Source: Ricordea florida (lineage: Eukaryota > Cnidaria > Anthozoa > Corallimorpharia > Ricordeidae). Taken from it: a stretch of 64,000 bases of DNA. A program made the position numbers and the translations under genes. The notes under the pieces were generated by a model, which made no database searches, was not told the DNA's origin, and was given only the letters and a program-made list of their open reading frames with translations. Each line of letters opens with the position of its first letter. The stretch's first letter is position 1. Below, in pieces: positions 12,201 through 25,648 of this stretch. Location of the stretch: positions 4,396,389 through 4,460,388 of the forward strand of contig OX453282.1 of NCBI GenBank assembly GCA_949710005.1. Reading direction: 5' to 3'.

Positions 12201-15200
12201 TCTAAAGAAACGTCAGGGACAACTTCAGTTACCCTACCATTACACCAGTCTAAAGAAACGTCAGGGACAACTTCAGTTACCCTACCATTACACCAGTCTA
12301 AAGAAACGTCAGGGACAACTTCAGTTACCCTACCATTACACCAGTCTAAAGAAACGTCAGGGACAACTTCAGTTACCCTACCATTACACCAGTCTAAAGA
12401 AACGTCAGGGACAACTTCAGTTACCCTACCATTACACCAGTCTAAAGAAACATCAGAGTGCCATTGCCTGGGTTCAAACTTCAGGACTGCAAATAACGGC
12501 CGGTCAACAGACAATGTCCGGTCAAAAATAGGTTTTGTCCTGTCAAATCCTCAGATGACCGGACAAATTGTCCGGTTGTTTAGGCTGGTAAGGAAAAAAT
12601 TTAGAGTTTCAAGTTTTAAATATAAAGGTTCAATATTATTGGCGTTTGTGAAAAAGGAAGGGGAAAGACAGATACTTATCTACCACACCAAGAACTTTTA
12701 ATAAATGATTTGTAGTGGTCATAAAATTCCTAGCTCAAATTGTATCAAATCAGTGGACGTGGATTCTACTTGTGTTACTTGCTGTACATGCACATCAGTT
12801 AGCTCTTATCATGATGAAAATCAACTAGATTGCAAGCCTCAGTCAATTTCATCAACTTCATAACTTCAACTGTATATAAGACGTAGAACTGACGCAATAG
12901 TAGTGCGCACAAATGTGATACTGATTTTGCTGTACCATGCGTTCCACTTTTCCTGCGTTGAGATCGATGCTCATGTACAATAAATTCTTTGAAAATTTAC
13001 TTGTTTCATACATGTGAAGGGGGGAGGGGGCACTTTTATAGCGATAAGACGTAATCGATGTTTGTCCGGCCAAAAATGGATTTGTCCGAGCAAAAATAGG
13101 TTTGACGGACAATTTGACCAGCAACAGCTGGGAAATTATTTGCAGCCCTGAACTTACAAAACTGGTCCCAGGATAAATTTCAAAACATGGCAAGAGTCAC
13201 TCTGTTTATAACGTCCGACATCTTTGTTCCATGCACACCGTACCTTGTTTAGTGCTACTGTTGTTCTGTTGATTAGAAATCATTGTTCTCTGGTATTTGC
13301 CTTTCTTGAGATCCCTCAGAACAGTCATGAGTTCTGATACTCTTGCAGTGTATCTACAAAAATAAATAAATAAATAAATAAGTAAAAATAAATTAAAAAC
13401 TTGGGTTCAAGAAAAGGGCTACTGTAAAGTTTGATTAGTAAGTGCAGGGATATAAGTAAAGGTTGGTAGGTGGAAGGTCAAAGGGGTCAGGGTGGGGTGG
13501 GAGAGGAATAGGTGGGAAGAATAGCCTGGGCAGTCCTACCCTGCTAGTCTGGACATTTCTCTGCCTGCCAATATAAGACGACCAATAGCTTCAGCCATTT
13601 TGACCAACATTCTGCCACTTCTGTAGTAGTCCTGTAAGGTACAATGAGTCAAGAAAACACTCATTAAGTTGTGTTTAATACCCTTCTGTGATTTGATCGA
13701 GATACAAATTCTCTTAAAGAAAATTTAAGATGTTGCCATAAAGTACACAGTAATGGTAAGGTGAATGTGACTGAACATTCTGACCTTTGCAGTATTAATA
13801 CACTTACAGAAATTACAATTTGTGTAGATAATCAAAATTAGTTTTGAGCGCAATTTGGAATAAATGCACAGAAGCAAATTTTTCAAAGACTAACAGAACT
13901 GTGCGAGCCGGTAGGGTAAATGAACATGTAATTTGTTGTCTTTGAAAAATGTACGAGTGCTTAATATTTATACAAAATTCCACATGTATCCATTTGACTA
14001 CTTGTTAATGATATACTGTACATGAAAAAATTTAATTTCGAATTTTTCCACTCAATTTTATCTTACCGCACTCAATTTCAACTTTCTGCACTGTTTGGAA
14101 TTAATTAAAGTGCTTTCAGAAATGTCTATTATAAAGAGAGAACACACTGAAACAAGATTCAAACTCAGCAGCTCAGAAGTTTTGTTTCTATCAACCATGA
14201 TTGTTAAACAACATGCCACAAATACCTCCATTCTTTCACTATGAGAACTATTCATGTGTCTTTTACTGCTTGCATTCAGAAATGGACGGCTTACAACCAT
14301 AAAACCAACTGTGGTTGCTAAATCTGTGACAAACAAAATAAAAAAAAGAATTGAATTAGTGATCAATGTATCTGGGCAACTGTGCACCTACCCCTCCCCT
14401 ATAAACCCAACATTAATGCTGACTTTTTAACTTATTATAACTTGTTGGCGTACGGGAGGGGTAGGTGCACAATTATTGCCCAGATACTTACATTGACCCA
14501 GAATTAGCTTCACACCAGCCAAAAGCGATTCGGAGCCAAAAAATTTAAATTTATGTACTCAACTTTTGCCTGTATGCACTTATCTCAGGCATAGAACCAC
14601 AACAGTTGTAATGTATGCTTATCATTTGGCGCGCTTGATAATTATGCGAGCCTCGTTCTAAAGGCACTTTTCAGGAGCCGCCATCTTGAGGAAAAGAATT
14701 GTAGGCAGAGCCGATAAGCCAAAGTTGTGTTCTTAATGAAATTAAACTGAAGAAATATTTTACAACAGTGAAGGCCAATTATAAAGGTCCCTTTAAAATT
14801 TTGTTGGTTTTATGGTGGAAGGAAAACTGAAGAACAAGGAGGCAGGATGGCCGAGTGGTCTAGGGCGCGGTATTTCAATGCGGTGACCCGGGTTCAAATC
14901 CCGCTCTGGCCACTACCTGGTGTTGTTCTGGGTAAGTACCTGGTTCAACTCCTCGATCATCCTTGTAAAATAGCCAACTGGTCTGCCTCCCGCCAGTTGG
15001 GATTCTTAACTATGTTGTTTATGTTTGTTTCATTTGGCCCTAAAAGCCCCTCCAGACCAAGAAGAGAACAAACAACAAATTCAACCTACACGAGAGAGTG
15101 GGAACCGAACCCGGGTCGAAGGTGGGAGGTTAGTGCTCTCCCCACAGCGTCAAACTTGCTATCCTCTTGCTATATTAGCGGGTATTTGGATTAATGTCAG

Positions 15201-18200
15201 TATCTGGACAACGGTGAAGCTACCCCTCCCCTAACCTAACAAGTTATAATAAGTTAAAAAGTTAGCGTTAATGTTGGGTTAAGGGAGGGGTACGTGTAGG
15301 TGCACAGTTGCTCAGTTGGATACTGACATTGATCCAGGTATTTAATGTGTATGGATTCACAATTCAACAACATTGTATACTTACACTTGGCTATAATGTT
15401 ATCAATAATTCCAATACTAAATCTGAATTGAATGAAGCTCCTCAAATGGTTGACCTTGAAAAGAGGAAGCAAAGAAGCATAAGAAGGGACATGAAAGAAT
15501 AGAAAAAACGTTTGAAAAATTGCAATGCAACATAATTGTTTTGAAAAGTGTGGTCCTAACTTTTTCATTGGCAGATCAAACCATGCAGTGTGACCATTCT
15601 TTGTAAAGCTACTGAACAGTACTGTACTGTGGTACTGTTTGTTTTACTACATGTATATATTGCGGTTCCAACTTTTTCATCTGTAGATCAAACCATGCAG
15701 TGCGACCAGCTTGTGAAAGCCAGGAATGCTGCTGTACGTGTTACAGTTTGCTTCTACTATACTCAGCTTACCAGTCTGTGGAATGTGTTTTCAACTGTCA
15801 GTTTTTCTCTTCTTCCTCCTTGGTAGAAGGCAATTTCCTCACTGAAACAAAGCAAACCTTATACAGGCCTTCTGACAGGGTGCGGGAAAAAAAAGAAAAT
15901 TGTGCGGGTTTCGGGAGGCAAATTGTGCGGTAAAAAACGGCGATTGTGCAGGAATTGTGCGGGATTGCACAATTGTGTAAACAAACAAATATTCGATCAC
16001 CGGGCCCAAAAAAAAACCGACATGGAGGAATTTCTGGATAAATGAAAAGTGCAACAAGTCCCCTCTTAGTTTGGCAATTAAACATAAACCAAATTTCTAT
16101 TTTGCTACAACTTTGGCCAAAGTTTGTATCAACAAAATCATGTTGCGTGACACGATCGATTAAGTTAATTCAAAACCGTAATTCCCGGGCGTAATTCCAC
16201 TTCGAAATAAAATGTTTTCGACCAGAACAAGTTACTTTATGAAACATCCCGACATTTTTTTACTTTCTTTGATACGTAGAGCAAATATTATTTCGTGAAG
16301 GTTTAAAACTCTTCACTCTTGAAATTGCTGCAAAAACCACAACACCGAGACAAGATTAGACTGAGACTAGTGCCCAGGCCGGCACGGAGCTATGAAGAGC
16401 TGCCTTGTTGTTTTTATATCTGCTCGAACTGTTCAATCGCGGAAAACGGCGGATTTATCGATTGTTTTGCTAGGTAAATAGCCTTAATATAACCTAAAAA
16501 GTTTCTTTAAACCTTGGCAATCGATGGGAATATTGATTTAATTAGATTTTCAACCAAATATTTCCATATTGTGCGGGATTTCGCGGATTTTCAGAAATTG
16601 TGCGGGATTGTGCGGCTTTGATCGAATTGTGCGGTCCCACACCCGCGCACCCTGTCAAAGGCCTGCTTATAGTGCAGTACTGAACTGAACAGGTACACAA
16701 CATATAATCATCCTGCAATATACACTGTACAGTAAATTCACGAGGTGAAAAATTGTGTCAAGATTTAAAACTGAAACACAATAGGAACTTTCATAAACAA
16801 TTGTAATTTTGTAAAGTAAAAGAACAATTATTGCGGTGCTTAATTATAATCTAGTCAAAACCCTGGTTGGTTCTTGACATTTTCTGGGGGTTTTCGTCCT
16901 GGTTGTGCCGCTTTCCTTTCTCCACAAAAGACCAACACTGAACCAACTTCCAATTCAATAAGGATGGAAAGACGAACAACCTTCTGGCGGGTGTGCCACT
17001 GTGAAAAGCTACTCACTTATTATTAATTTATTAGTTTACTTATTTAGCCAATTTGACCTGACCTCCTCAGCTGCGTACATGGCAATTTTCCCCATGGTAC
17101 TGCCCAAATCTGCTTTAGCAGAGCAGTGAACAGGCCCAAGAAAAATGAACAGTAGATCTTTGCTTGATCAGTCATGATCTTGTTGCTCAGTTGTTCTTTT
17201 GCATTTTTTTTTTTTTGGTAAGTCTATTTGCTTGGGAAAATTTTGTATAACTGTGTATGACAAAGATAAAAGAAAAGTCAACTAGAGGAAATCTTTGCAT
17301 GTTGATTTGCCTAACATCCCATAATATTGCTGGCCGGTAATTGTTAACAAGTGCTAGAGATTGGCCAATGTGCCTAAGGATAAGAACCTTGGATTGCCTC
17401 TTACCTGTTTGTTATCAACCGTGAGTTCACATATCTGAGCTCTCCTTCGTGGTGTTGTTCCTTAGCTGTCATATGTCCCACTGGTCGCCTTAGTCTGTGA
17501 AAACAAAACATATTCAAAGTATTAAAAACATAAATCACACAGTCAGTATAAGAACTAAATAATAGTATAGTGCAATACTGTTCAGCAGCTTTCCAAAGAA
17601 TGATCACACTTTTTATGGTCTGATTGGAAGATGAAAAAGTTAGAACCACACTGTATGGTAAACTAAACCAACAGTACCACTCTACAGTCCTGGGGACGGT
17701 TGTTAGAAGGCTGATTGGCGCAAACCCAGGGTTCAATTTTAACATGGGTTTCTTTACCTCTTTTTAAAAACCGTTTTCTCCGATAACTTTCTCTATTTTA
17801 TTCAGAGCATACAATCATCAAATTGTATTCACAAAGAATTATACTGAATGTACTTTTTAAGCTCTCATATCTTTCACACTAACCCTGGCTTCGAACAACC
17901 TGGCCCTGTTCAGTGGCTTTCCACAAAATAGTGATGGTTTGATCTACAGATGAACAAGTGCATGGAAAAAACAAACAGCTCCATAGCAACATAATGTAAA
18001 GTGGCTTTCCAAAGAAATTTAAGACACAATGTATGATGCTCACAGGAGGGAGAATTGGCAGGGGCAGAAACATCATGTATAATTATGGACCACACCTTGT
18101 CAACAGCAGTCCTGACACAGCTAAATAACCAAGCATTAAGGCAGGACCCTAAAAAATATGTTAAACAATATGTTTATATCAGCTCAGTAATAATAATATA

Positions 18201-21200
18201 TATTTACCTGAGTTATTTACTGTACAATCTATTGTATCTGTAAATCTATTCTATATCTCTTGAGCAAGTGAGCATGCATACATTTTCACATATTCACCTT
18301 GTGCAACCTATCGGCCACCTTTGTTTTCAGTGCCAACCAATGCAACTGATGTCTTGACCTTAAGCTAATTACTAAAGTAGGATAAGTAAGATATAGTACT
18401 GCAGAACAAGAAGTTGAAGTTTCAAGCATGGATAATACCTCTGACAAAGGTCCTATGTCAACTTCCCTTTGGATTAATGTAAGTATCTGCCTGTGGGCAA
18501 TTGCACACCTTAACCCCTCCCTTAACCCAACATTAACACTAATGTTTTAACTTATTATAACTTGTTGGGTTAAGGGAGGGGTAGGTGTACAGTTGCCCAG
18601 ATACTTACATTGATCTTTCCCTTTTATCAAGCGGATGTAAAACTTACAATGTCAACTTCTGTGATGAATAATTTGTTTGTTTTGGTGGGAATAACTTGCA
18701 TACCTGTATGCCAATGGCTCCTGTTAACTTCTGTACATAAATAATGATATCCAACAATGGCTGCAAATAAAATAAAAGATAAGAGAAGTTTACAAGATAG
18801 ACGTACGTGTTGTGGTTCAATTTATCCTTGGTTTAAATTTTACTTTCCTTTATTTCAAACTCATTATCATACATTACTGGTACCATACCAAAAAATAAAG
18901 GAAATTAAAATTTAAACCAAGGAAAAAATTGGACCACAACATACATGTTGTACAGTGTATTTAAAGAGCTGGGAAATGACTTCAAGGGAAAACTGCCAGA
19001 TGAGGAGGATAGTAGAGCTATTCCTGATGGACTGTCAATGGTACAAAGTCATGTAATTCTGTATCTGTGTTGGTTTTGAATTGCTGAGATAAGTGAGTGA
19101 CTAAAGAAGCTTGCAACATTTCTTGAAAAAAGTACCGTACTTGACACTGTGCTTGAGCTTACCTTGCTCACGTTAGAGTAGAGCTCCCCAAGGCTGTTAC
19201 AGAACTTATCAACATCCTAATAAACAAATCACATTATACAGATGGACTTTTAATATTGAATTACTGAAAGGGTGTTTCTAAAAACAACCTACAATTTTAC
19301 AGCTAATAATATACATGCAAAAATTTCAGCATGCTCATTGGCTGAGAGCACATCAATTAATCCCAAACAGTGCAGAAAATTGAAATTGAGTGCAAAAAGT
19401 TGAAATTGAGAGCAGAAAGTTGAAATTGAGCGCAGAAAGTTGAAATTAAATTTTGCATGTATATTATTAACAAGTAATCACATGATTTGTCTTGTGCAAT
19501 TTGGGATAAATCAGCACGAGTAAATTTTTCAAAGACTACAAATTGCACTTGCCCTACGGGCTCGTGCAATTTGGTTAGCCTTTGAAAAATTTACTCGTGC
19601 TGATTTATCCCAAATTGCACTCGAAATCATGTGATTATCTATACATATTGTAGCTTTATTCAGGGCTCCCTTTCAGTGCATATGGGGATGAGAGCAGCCC
19701 AATGTAGATGCAGCATTGGAAGCTATCAATTCAATGACTGCTCTTGTTCAAGGTCCAAAAGTTACTTTTTGAAATGCAAAAGGCCTTGAAATTGACAGAC
19801 AGTTACAATGATTTGTCACTTGTCACCTTTGACATTTACACAGAATAAATACAGGAGGTTTTGGAGAGTTTAAATTCTTAGTATCTTGGTATATACAAAA
19901 AAATTGTATTGAAAACTGGCAATCTGAGTAGTCTATAGCTCAAGGCAGGGTTTTCAATAAGAATTGTAGCAGCAGGAGAATATTCTGAAAGCGCACTCCA
20001 TGTCTGAATTTAAAACTAGCTCAGGTCATCTAAATTTGACTGGAGAATTCTTTGTAGTAACTGGAGAATGTTTCGTAATAGCCAGAGAATTCTCCAATCT
20101 CCGATACCAAACGAACACCCTATCAAGGTCTCTAATATTTGGATTAATCCAAGTTTAATGTTACGTAGCAACTGCGCAATGTACTCAATACAAACCTGAG
20201 TAAGGAGTTGGTCAGCATTTGCTATTCTGTTGTCCAAGTTAGCCATTTTATAAAACGTGAAGGAACTATGGAAAAAATTCACAACCTAAGATTGAGATTC
20301 TCAATGATATTAGAAAACAACTATATTTATGCATCCTTTACATTAATTATCAAATAATAACCAAACTTATCAAAAAAATACATAATTATACTTAAAACTA
20401 TTAAAAGTCTAAAAAACTTATCTATTAAAATAGCTGTATTACTGGTAATTTCTTTTTTCTATCTATCAGACATCTGCTTGGCTTGCATTTAACTTAACGA
20501 CTGCGTGATGGAAAATAATTTCCGATTCACTGTCAAAAGACATCTTGTATTTGGTTTGTTTTACAATGCCTGATTGGATCTTGCACCACTTTCCCAACTG
20601 ATCAGAGGAAAAACTAAAATGAACTGTGACAAGATGACATGCAACCCTCTCACAAAGAAGTTTTTGTGTTTTACCTTGCACCTCTGATTCCTGTGTCAAT
20701 GAAGAAGACCAAACATAAATGCTGAAGCCACACTGTATGACTTGAACAAGGTTTGGTACAGTTTTGCGGGTGAAAGGATTTTAAGACTTTTACTGATGTG
20801 AAGAGGAAATTCAAGCAATGACCACCACATTACAATAGAATTAACTACATTGTGCACAAATAATAATAACCTTAAACAAATTACATTAAGAATTCTATTT
20901 CAAAGTTACCACATTCTGAACATTAACCTTTTAGGAAAACTTTAATCACCTAGTCAACTATGAGAGCATACCTGAGATATTGCTCATTTAGATATAGTGT
21001 TAATCTTGTTCGAAACCTCAGCTTTAGTTCGTTCAAGCCAAACTGCAAAACATCAGAGCAAAATGAAACAGTGTTTAATAGCTGTAGTGTATTACTGCGG
21101 TATTTGCCGTTAGAACATTGCCAGTATATTGTAGGAGAAGTAGTTGGCGGCCATTAAAAGTGTCTTTGAGTTCAATCTGCGTGTTTTTAATATATCTGGT

Positions 21201-24200
21201 TAAATCTGTGCTTACTTGGTCCATCATGACAGGACACCACAACAGTTACAGTTAATACTGTAATGAGCCTGAATGGGGTAAAATTCAGTCTGCAAGCATT
21301 TTTTTAATACTATTAAGTTACAGCAAATTACTGAACCTATAAATTCCTTACCTTAAGGAGCTGGTTTACCAAAGAAATCTAAAACATAAGAGGAATTAAT
21401 ATTATATAATAAGTCCTTGTAACTAAACATCATTACATGTAGGTGGCATTAGATATTACTAAGTAAAATAATGGTCTGGAATAGTAAATCTACATGCATT
21501 ATTTTAAAATACAGGGCAATGCTATCCTGCATGTACATCAAAAATGCACTTGGCATACCCGTAGTTTTACATGTACAGTGAGCCCTCCAATTATGATTTT
21601 TCTCTGCCCTGTTACTTACACATGGCATAGCGTAAATCAGCTGCAGAAGGTTTTCTTTGAAACTGGCAAAATCTTGGCCAATGATTGACCTATAAAAAAA
21701 TACAATCAGTACAATCAGTAACACTGGCTCAGGGCTACAAATAATTTTTTCTTTCTGAAAGAACACCATGTCGGATTAAGTGACCATTTTGGTCTGACAA
21801 AACAAAAATGTAGTCAGACATGACCAAAAAAGGAGGTAGATTTTTTTTATCTTTATTAAATTACACAATACATCAGGGTTTTCCCTCAACTTCTTTGAGG
21901 GTGAGTCCTAAGGACTCCTCTAGCCTAATAATGTGAGTCCCAGGGGAGAAGCAGGGGTCCACCGGTAAACATTGTTTTATCATAAATTCCAAGAGAGCAA
22001 TGTAATAAATAAACATCATTTACTCAATCAGTTTCTGCTGTGTTTACTTTAACTGAAAAGGTACAAAGCACTTGAGGTTTTTCTCGCTAACTCAAACTTA
22101 GTCAGGATAATACACTAAAAATTTGCTAACTTCAATTCTAATGGAAAAATTTTAACGTTTGCAATTAACATCTTTAGTAGCTGCATCTGTTCAGTAAGAA
22201 AGTTAGAAGAGGTGCCATGTTCAACAATTTTCACTTTTGCCTTTGCTTCATGTCTCTAAATGTCAGTGCTGCTGAAAGAAAATCAACATTTTCAAAGCTG
22301 GGTCCAACCAGTCTAATCATCATCATTCTATTCAGCCGCTCAGGATTGAGTCTGTTTCTCAGCTTGGTTTTGATTGCATTTTGTACAGAAAACCCTCTCT
22401 CACAGGGAGCACTTGATACTGGGATTGCAAGACTGACTAAGGCTAGTTGCACAAAATCAGGGTGAACATCTTTATACTCTTGAATGAGAATGCTCGTAAA
22501 CTGTTCAAAGTTCATAGCTCTGTAACTGCGTACTAGATGCTTGAAATGAAGAAACTGGTTTTTACACCTGTCTGAGTCAAGAACAGTTTCAAAGTGATGA
22601 CAAAGTTTATTGAGTTGGTGAATACCATGGGGTCCTAACTCTCTTGCACTATCAGGTAGTCTTCTAGGATTTAAGACAACATCAAAACACTCCAGTAGCT
22701 CCAAGTCATTTTCTGGAAACCTGTCGTGTAGGTTGCTGGTAAGCTGGTTCAGATATCTCCTTCGTACAGAGTTGAACCGGGCTCGTAGGTTGTTATTGTC
22801 AGCAATCTCCACTCCATTGTAGGTATTTGTCCCAGTGTCAGGAACATCACCTAGGTCTGCCAACACTCTGTTTACCACAGGAGAACCACTGATCATTCCT
22901 TCAATTGCCTCAACCGTGGAAGTTACACTGTGTCTTATGACAGACAAATTGGCAATGTCCTTTTGAAACAGAAGACTTAGTGTCCCAATAACTGACAGGA
23001 CATCAATCAGCAAGGCTGTGGTAAGAAGAAACAGTGTTGAAGCTGTAAACTCCCAAATTCCAACAGCTGTAGCATTAGAACTCTTTTCATTTTCCAAAGA
23101 CATGACAAGTGAATCATAGTACTCAAATATCATCTTGACGCATGCCTCAACAGACAGCCATCTAACAGATGAGGCTTCCACCACTTGTTTTACTTTTCCA
23201 TGCATGAGCTGCTGAATCTCCTTCAGTTTATCATATCGCACACTTGAATTTGAATAGAATTTGTAGATGGTGTTGATGTTCCTTTTATACTGTTCAAGAT
23301 AATCAATGCCCTTACTTGCCTGTGAGGCAGCAAGGTTAAGTCTGTGAGCAACACAGTGTACTTGGATAAGAATATTGTTTAACTGCTTCAACTTTACCCC
23401 AAGGCCATTATGACGTCCCGTCATGACAGCTGCCCCATCTGTTCCAAGTCCTACAATTCGACTGTAGTCATCCCCCTGTACAAGGTGTTTTTCTTTCAGA
23501 AAATCACAGAGAGCATCCTTAATGCCAGCAGCAGTGCAGTTTACTATCCTTTTGTTTCCCAGAAATGAGGTATTAACAGAGCCAGCTCCTAAATTGACAT
23601 ATCTCACATAAACAGCTAATTTTTTCTCAACAGAAATGTCACATGTCTCATCAAGCATCAGTCCAATAAAAGGTGTTTGGCAGTCATTTATTTCTTTTAT
23701 CAGGTTGTCTTCCACACATTTGGCCAAGACATATTCCATCTCCGAAACAATTTCCGGTTTCCTGTAAAAAACAGAACAATCACTACAACCATTCGCAGCC
23801 TGAAGCTCCATTATTGGAATAAAGTTATCAGCAGCAATGTTGTTCTTGGTCATAACATACACAGTTCTCAGCTGGACAATGTGCCTCCTTATTAGTTCTT
23901 CGGTTTGCTTCTCTACGTTTCTTGCTGCATTTGAAACTGTTTCTTGAAAACTTCTTCTAAGCTTGACGTCAGTGAGACTGGTGATGTGGTCTTTGGAATT
24001 TTGGTGTCTTTCTAGAGCTGACATCTGGAAATTGTTGCATCCTGTAGTAGTAAATTGGTTTCTCTTACCTGATGTCTTACAAATATCACAGTACATTTTT
24101 TCATCTACTTCTTTCAACCATTTATATTTGTTCAGCCAAGCTGGCAGGAAACGCCTTTTTTTCTTCGTAAGCTGTTCTGAATACGCAGAATCCGCCATTT

Positions 24201-25615
24201 TGGTTCGAACCACAATCTTTCCCACAAGGCCTCGTGATAAAGCATTAGTTTCCAGTCCTCCACAAGCTTCCAGATGTTCGAAAACATCGGAGAACCGTCC
24301 AATGAGCGTCTTTTTAGTGTTAAAAGAACATGCCAGATAACTGAGCGAAGATTCAAAATCTTTTTTATTCTCAAAAAGGATTTTTTGCGCGAATTTTAAT
24401 GTACTCAGTTATAAATTACTTCCTAGTAAACTATCATCGTAAGGACGTGCGTCCGATGGGACCCTTTCTCCTTGTTGTGTTGCGTCCCTTTTTCCTTTCT
24501 TAGCCAAACAATGCATCAGGGACGCGCATTTACGCGTCAGGGAAAACCCTGATACATGATAAAAAAATTGCCTGGACATCAAGTTCAACCACAGTTGGGA
24601 TTCCATCTAACATGAGCCAATTTGGGTGGGTCAATAACTGAAGACCAACTGTTATTTGCAGCCCTGTTGACTGCTATTACCGGTAACTGTACAGACTGAG
24701 CAGTGATTATTGCATTAAATCTTATATTTTTTGTAGCATAACATATGTATTTTTTTGGCTGAGAAACAATCTTCTCAGGAAAATGCTATATCAGCGTCAA
24801 TTCCTTATACTGTACAGATTATGTTAGGAATGTTTGAAAAATTTGGTGTCGCATTGATTTAATATCCACTTCAAAAGGGAGTTTGTTTGAAAACTTGATC
24901 TTGTCTTTGGGTTTACTGCGCATATGGTTTACTTCACGCGTTCACGCACGCAAATTTTTAGGCCAAAACTCCCAGGGAATTGGGGGGTTGTCGCGCTTAA
25001 AAGTCCCAGGAGTGAATGGGTGAAATCGTTTCTCCTTACTTTAATAACCCTTTCACTCCCAAGAGTGACTTTATAGATTTTACTCTGTCCAATGCCAGAT
25101 GATTTACTCGTCAGCTGGAGACCCCTTGGGAGTGAAAGGGTTAAAAAAACTATCTCCCTTAAGTAGAAGTTTACTTACCTCTCAATAACTGTGCCATTGT
25201 GTATCATCCACACATCACAGTAGGTTCGTGCCACCAGTGAAGCAGCAACCAATAGAAGATATCCAGTCTGCAAATTTTACAAGGAGAGAATTGTCAGAAA
25301 CATGCGATTCTTAAACAGCATGATAACCACGCTCTGAAGGTTTGCTTACTGCAAGAAAAGAACAATTTAACTTGCAACCTTAGATGCATAAGCTGCCAAA
25401 GGCCTAAGATAATCACTGAACATTATAAGAACACATTTGTAAATAGATTCAATCTTAAATATAACCTTTTATGATATTTTAGGATATTTTATGCCAGATA
25501 TATTGTACCTAGTTTAAACTTTTTATTCTATTGTACTTTTTGAATTGTACCTTGAATCTTTTTATTCTGTCACATCAGATATGTATTTTTAACTAATGAG
25601 CAATAAAGACATTTA

Positions 25616-25648
<33 letters not shown>

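Larger units (their letters stand above)
21730..24666. mobile_element. Outer non-autonomous element split by a hAT insertion
   Basis: Ends CAGGGCTACAAATAATTTTT and CAACTGTTATTTGCAGCCCTG (inverted). Removing the inner hAT and one TSD copy leaves about 253 bp that aligns, reversed, with the 263-bp copy at 8167-8429. No clear TSD remains around the outer element. Confidence 0.8.

Noticed and set aside
12032-12514. 160-codon minus-strand ORF with a 16-aa repeat as a gene
   Set aside because: The open frame follows from a 48-bp unit lacking stops. It is intronic to ABCD3 with no acceptor or donor support.
14841-14915. Functional tRNA-Leu gene
   Set aside because: A and B boxes are good, but it is followed at once by a SINE body with no terminator-like T run, so it is a SINE head.
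17879-18095. ORFs such as [17 protein letters not shown]
   Set aside because: They overlap repeat W and lie just upstream of ABCD3 exon 12 (18096-18148); intronic noise.
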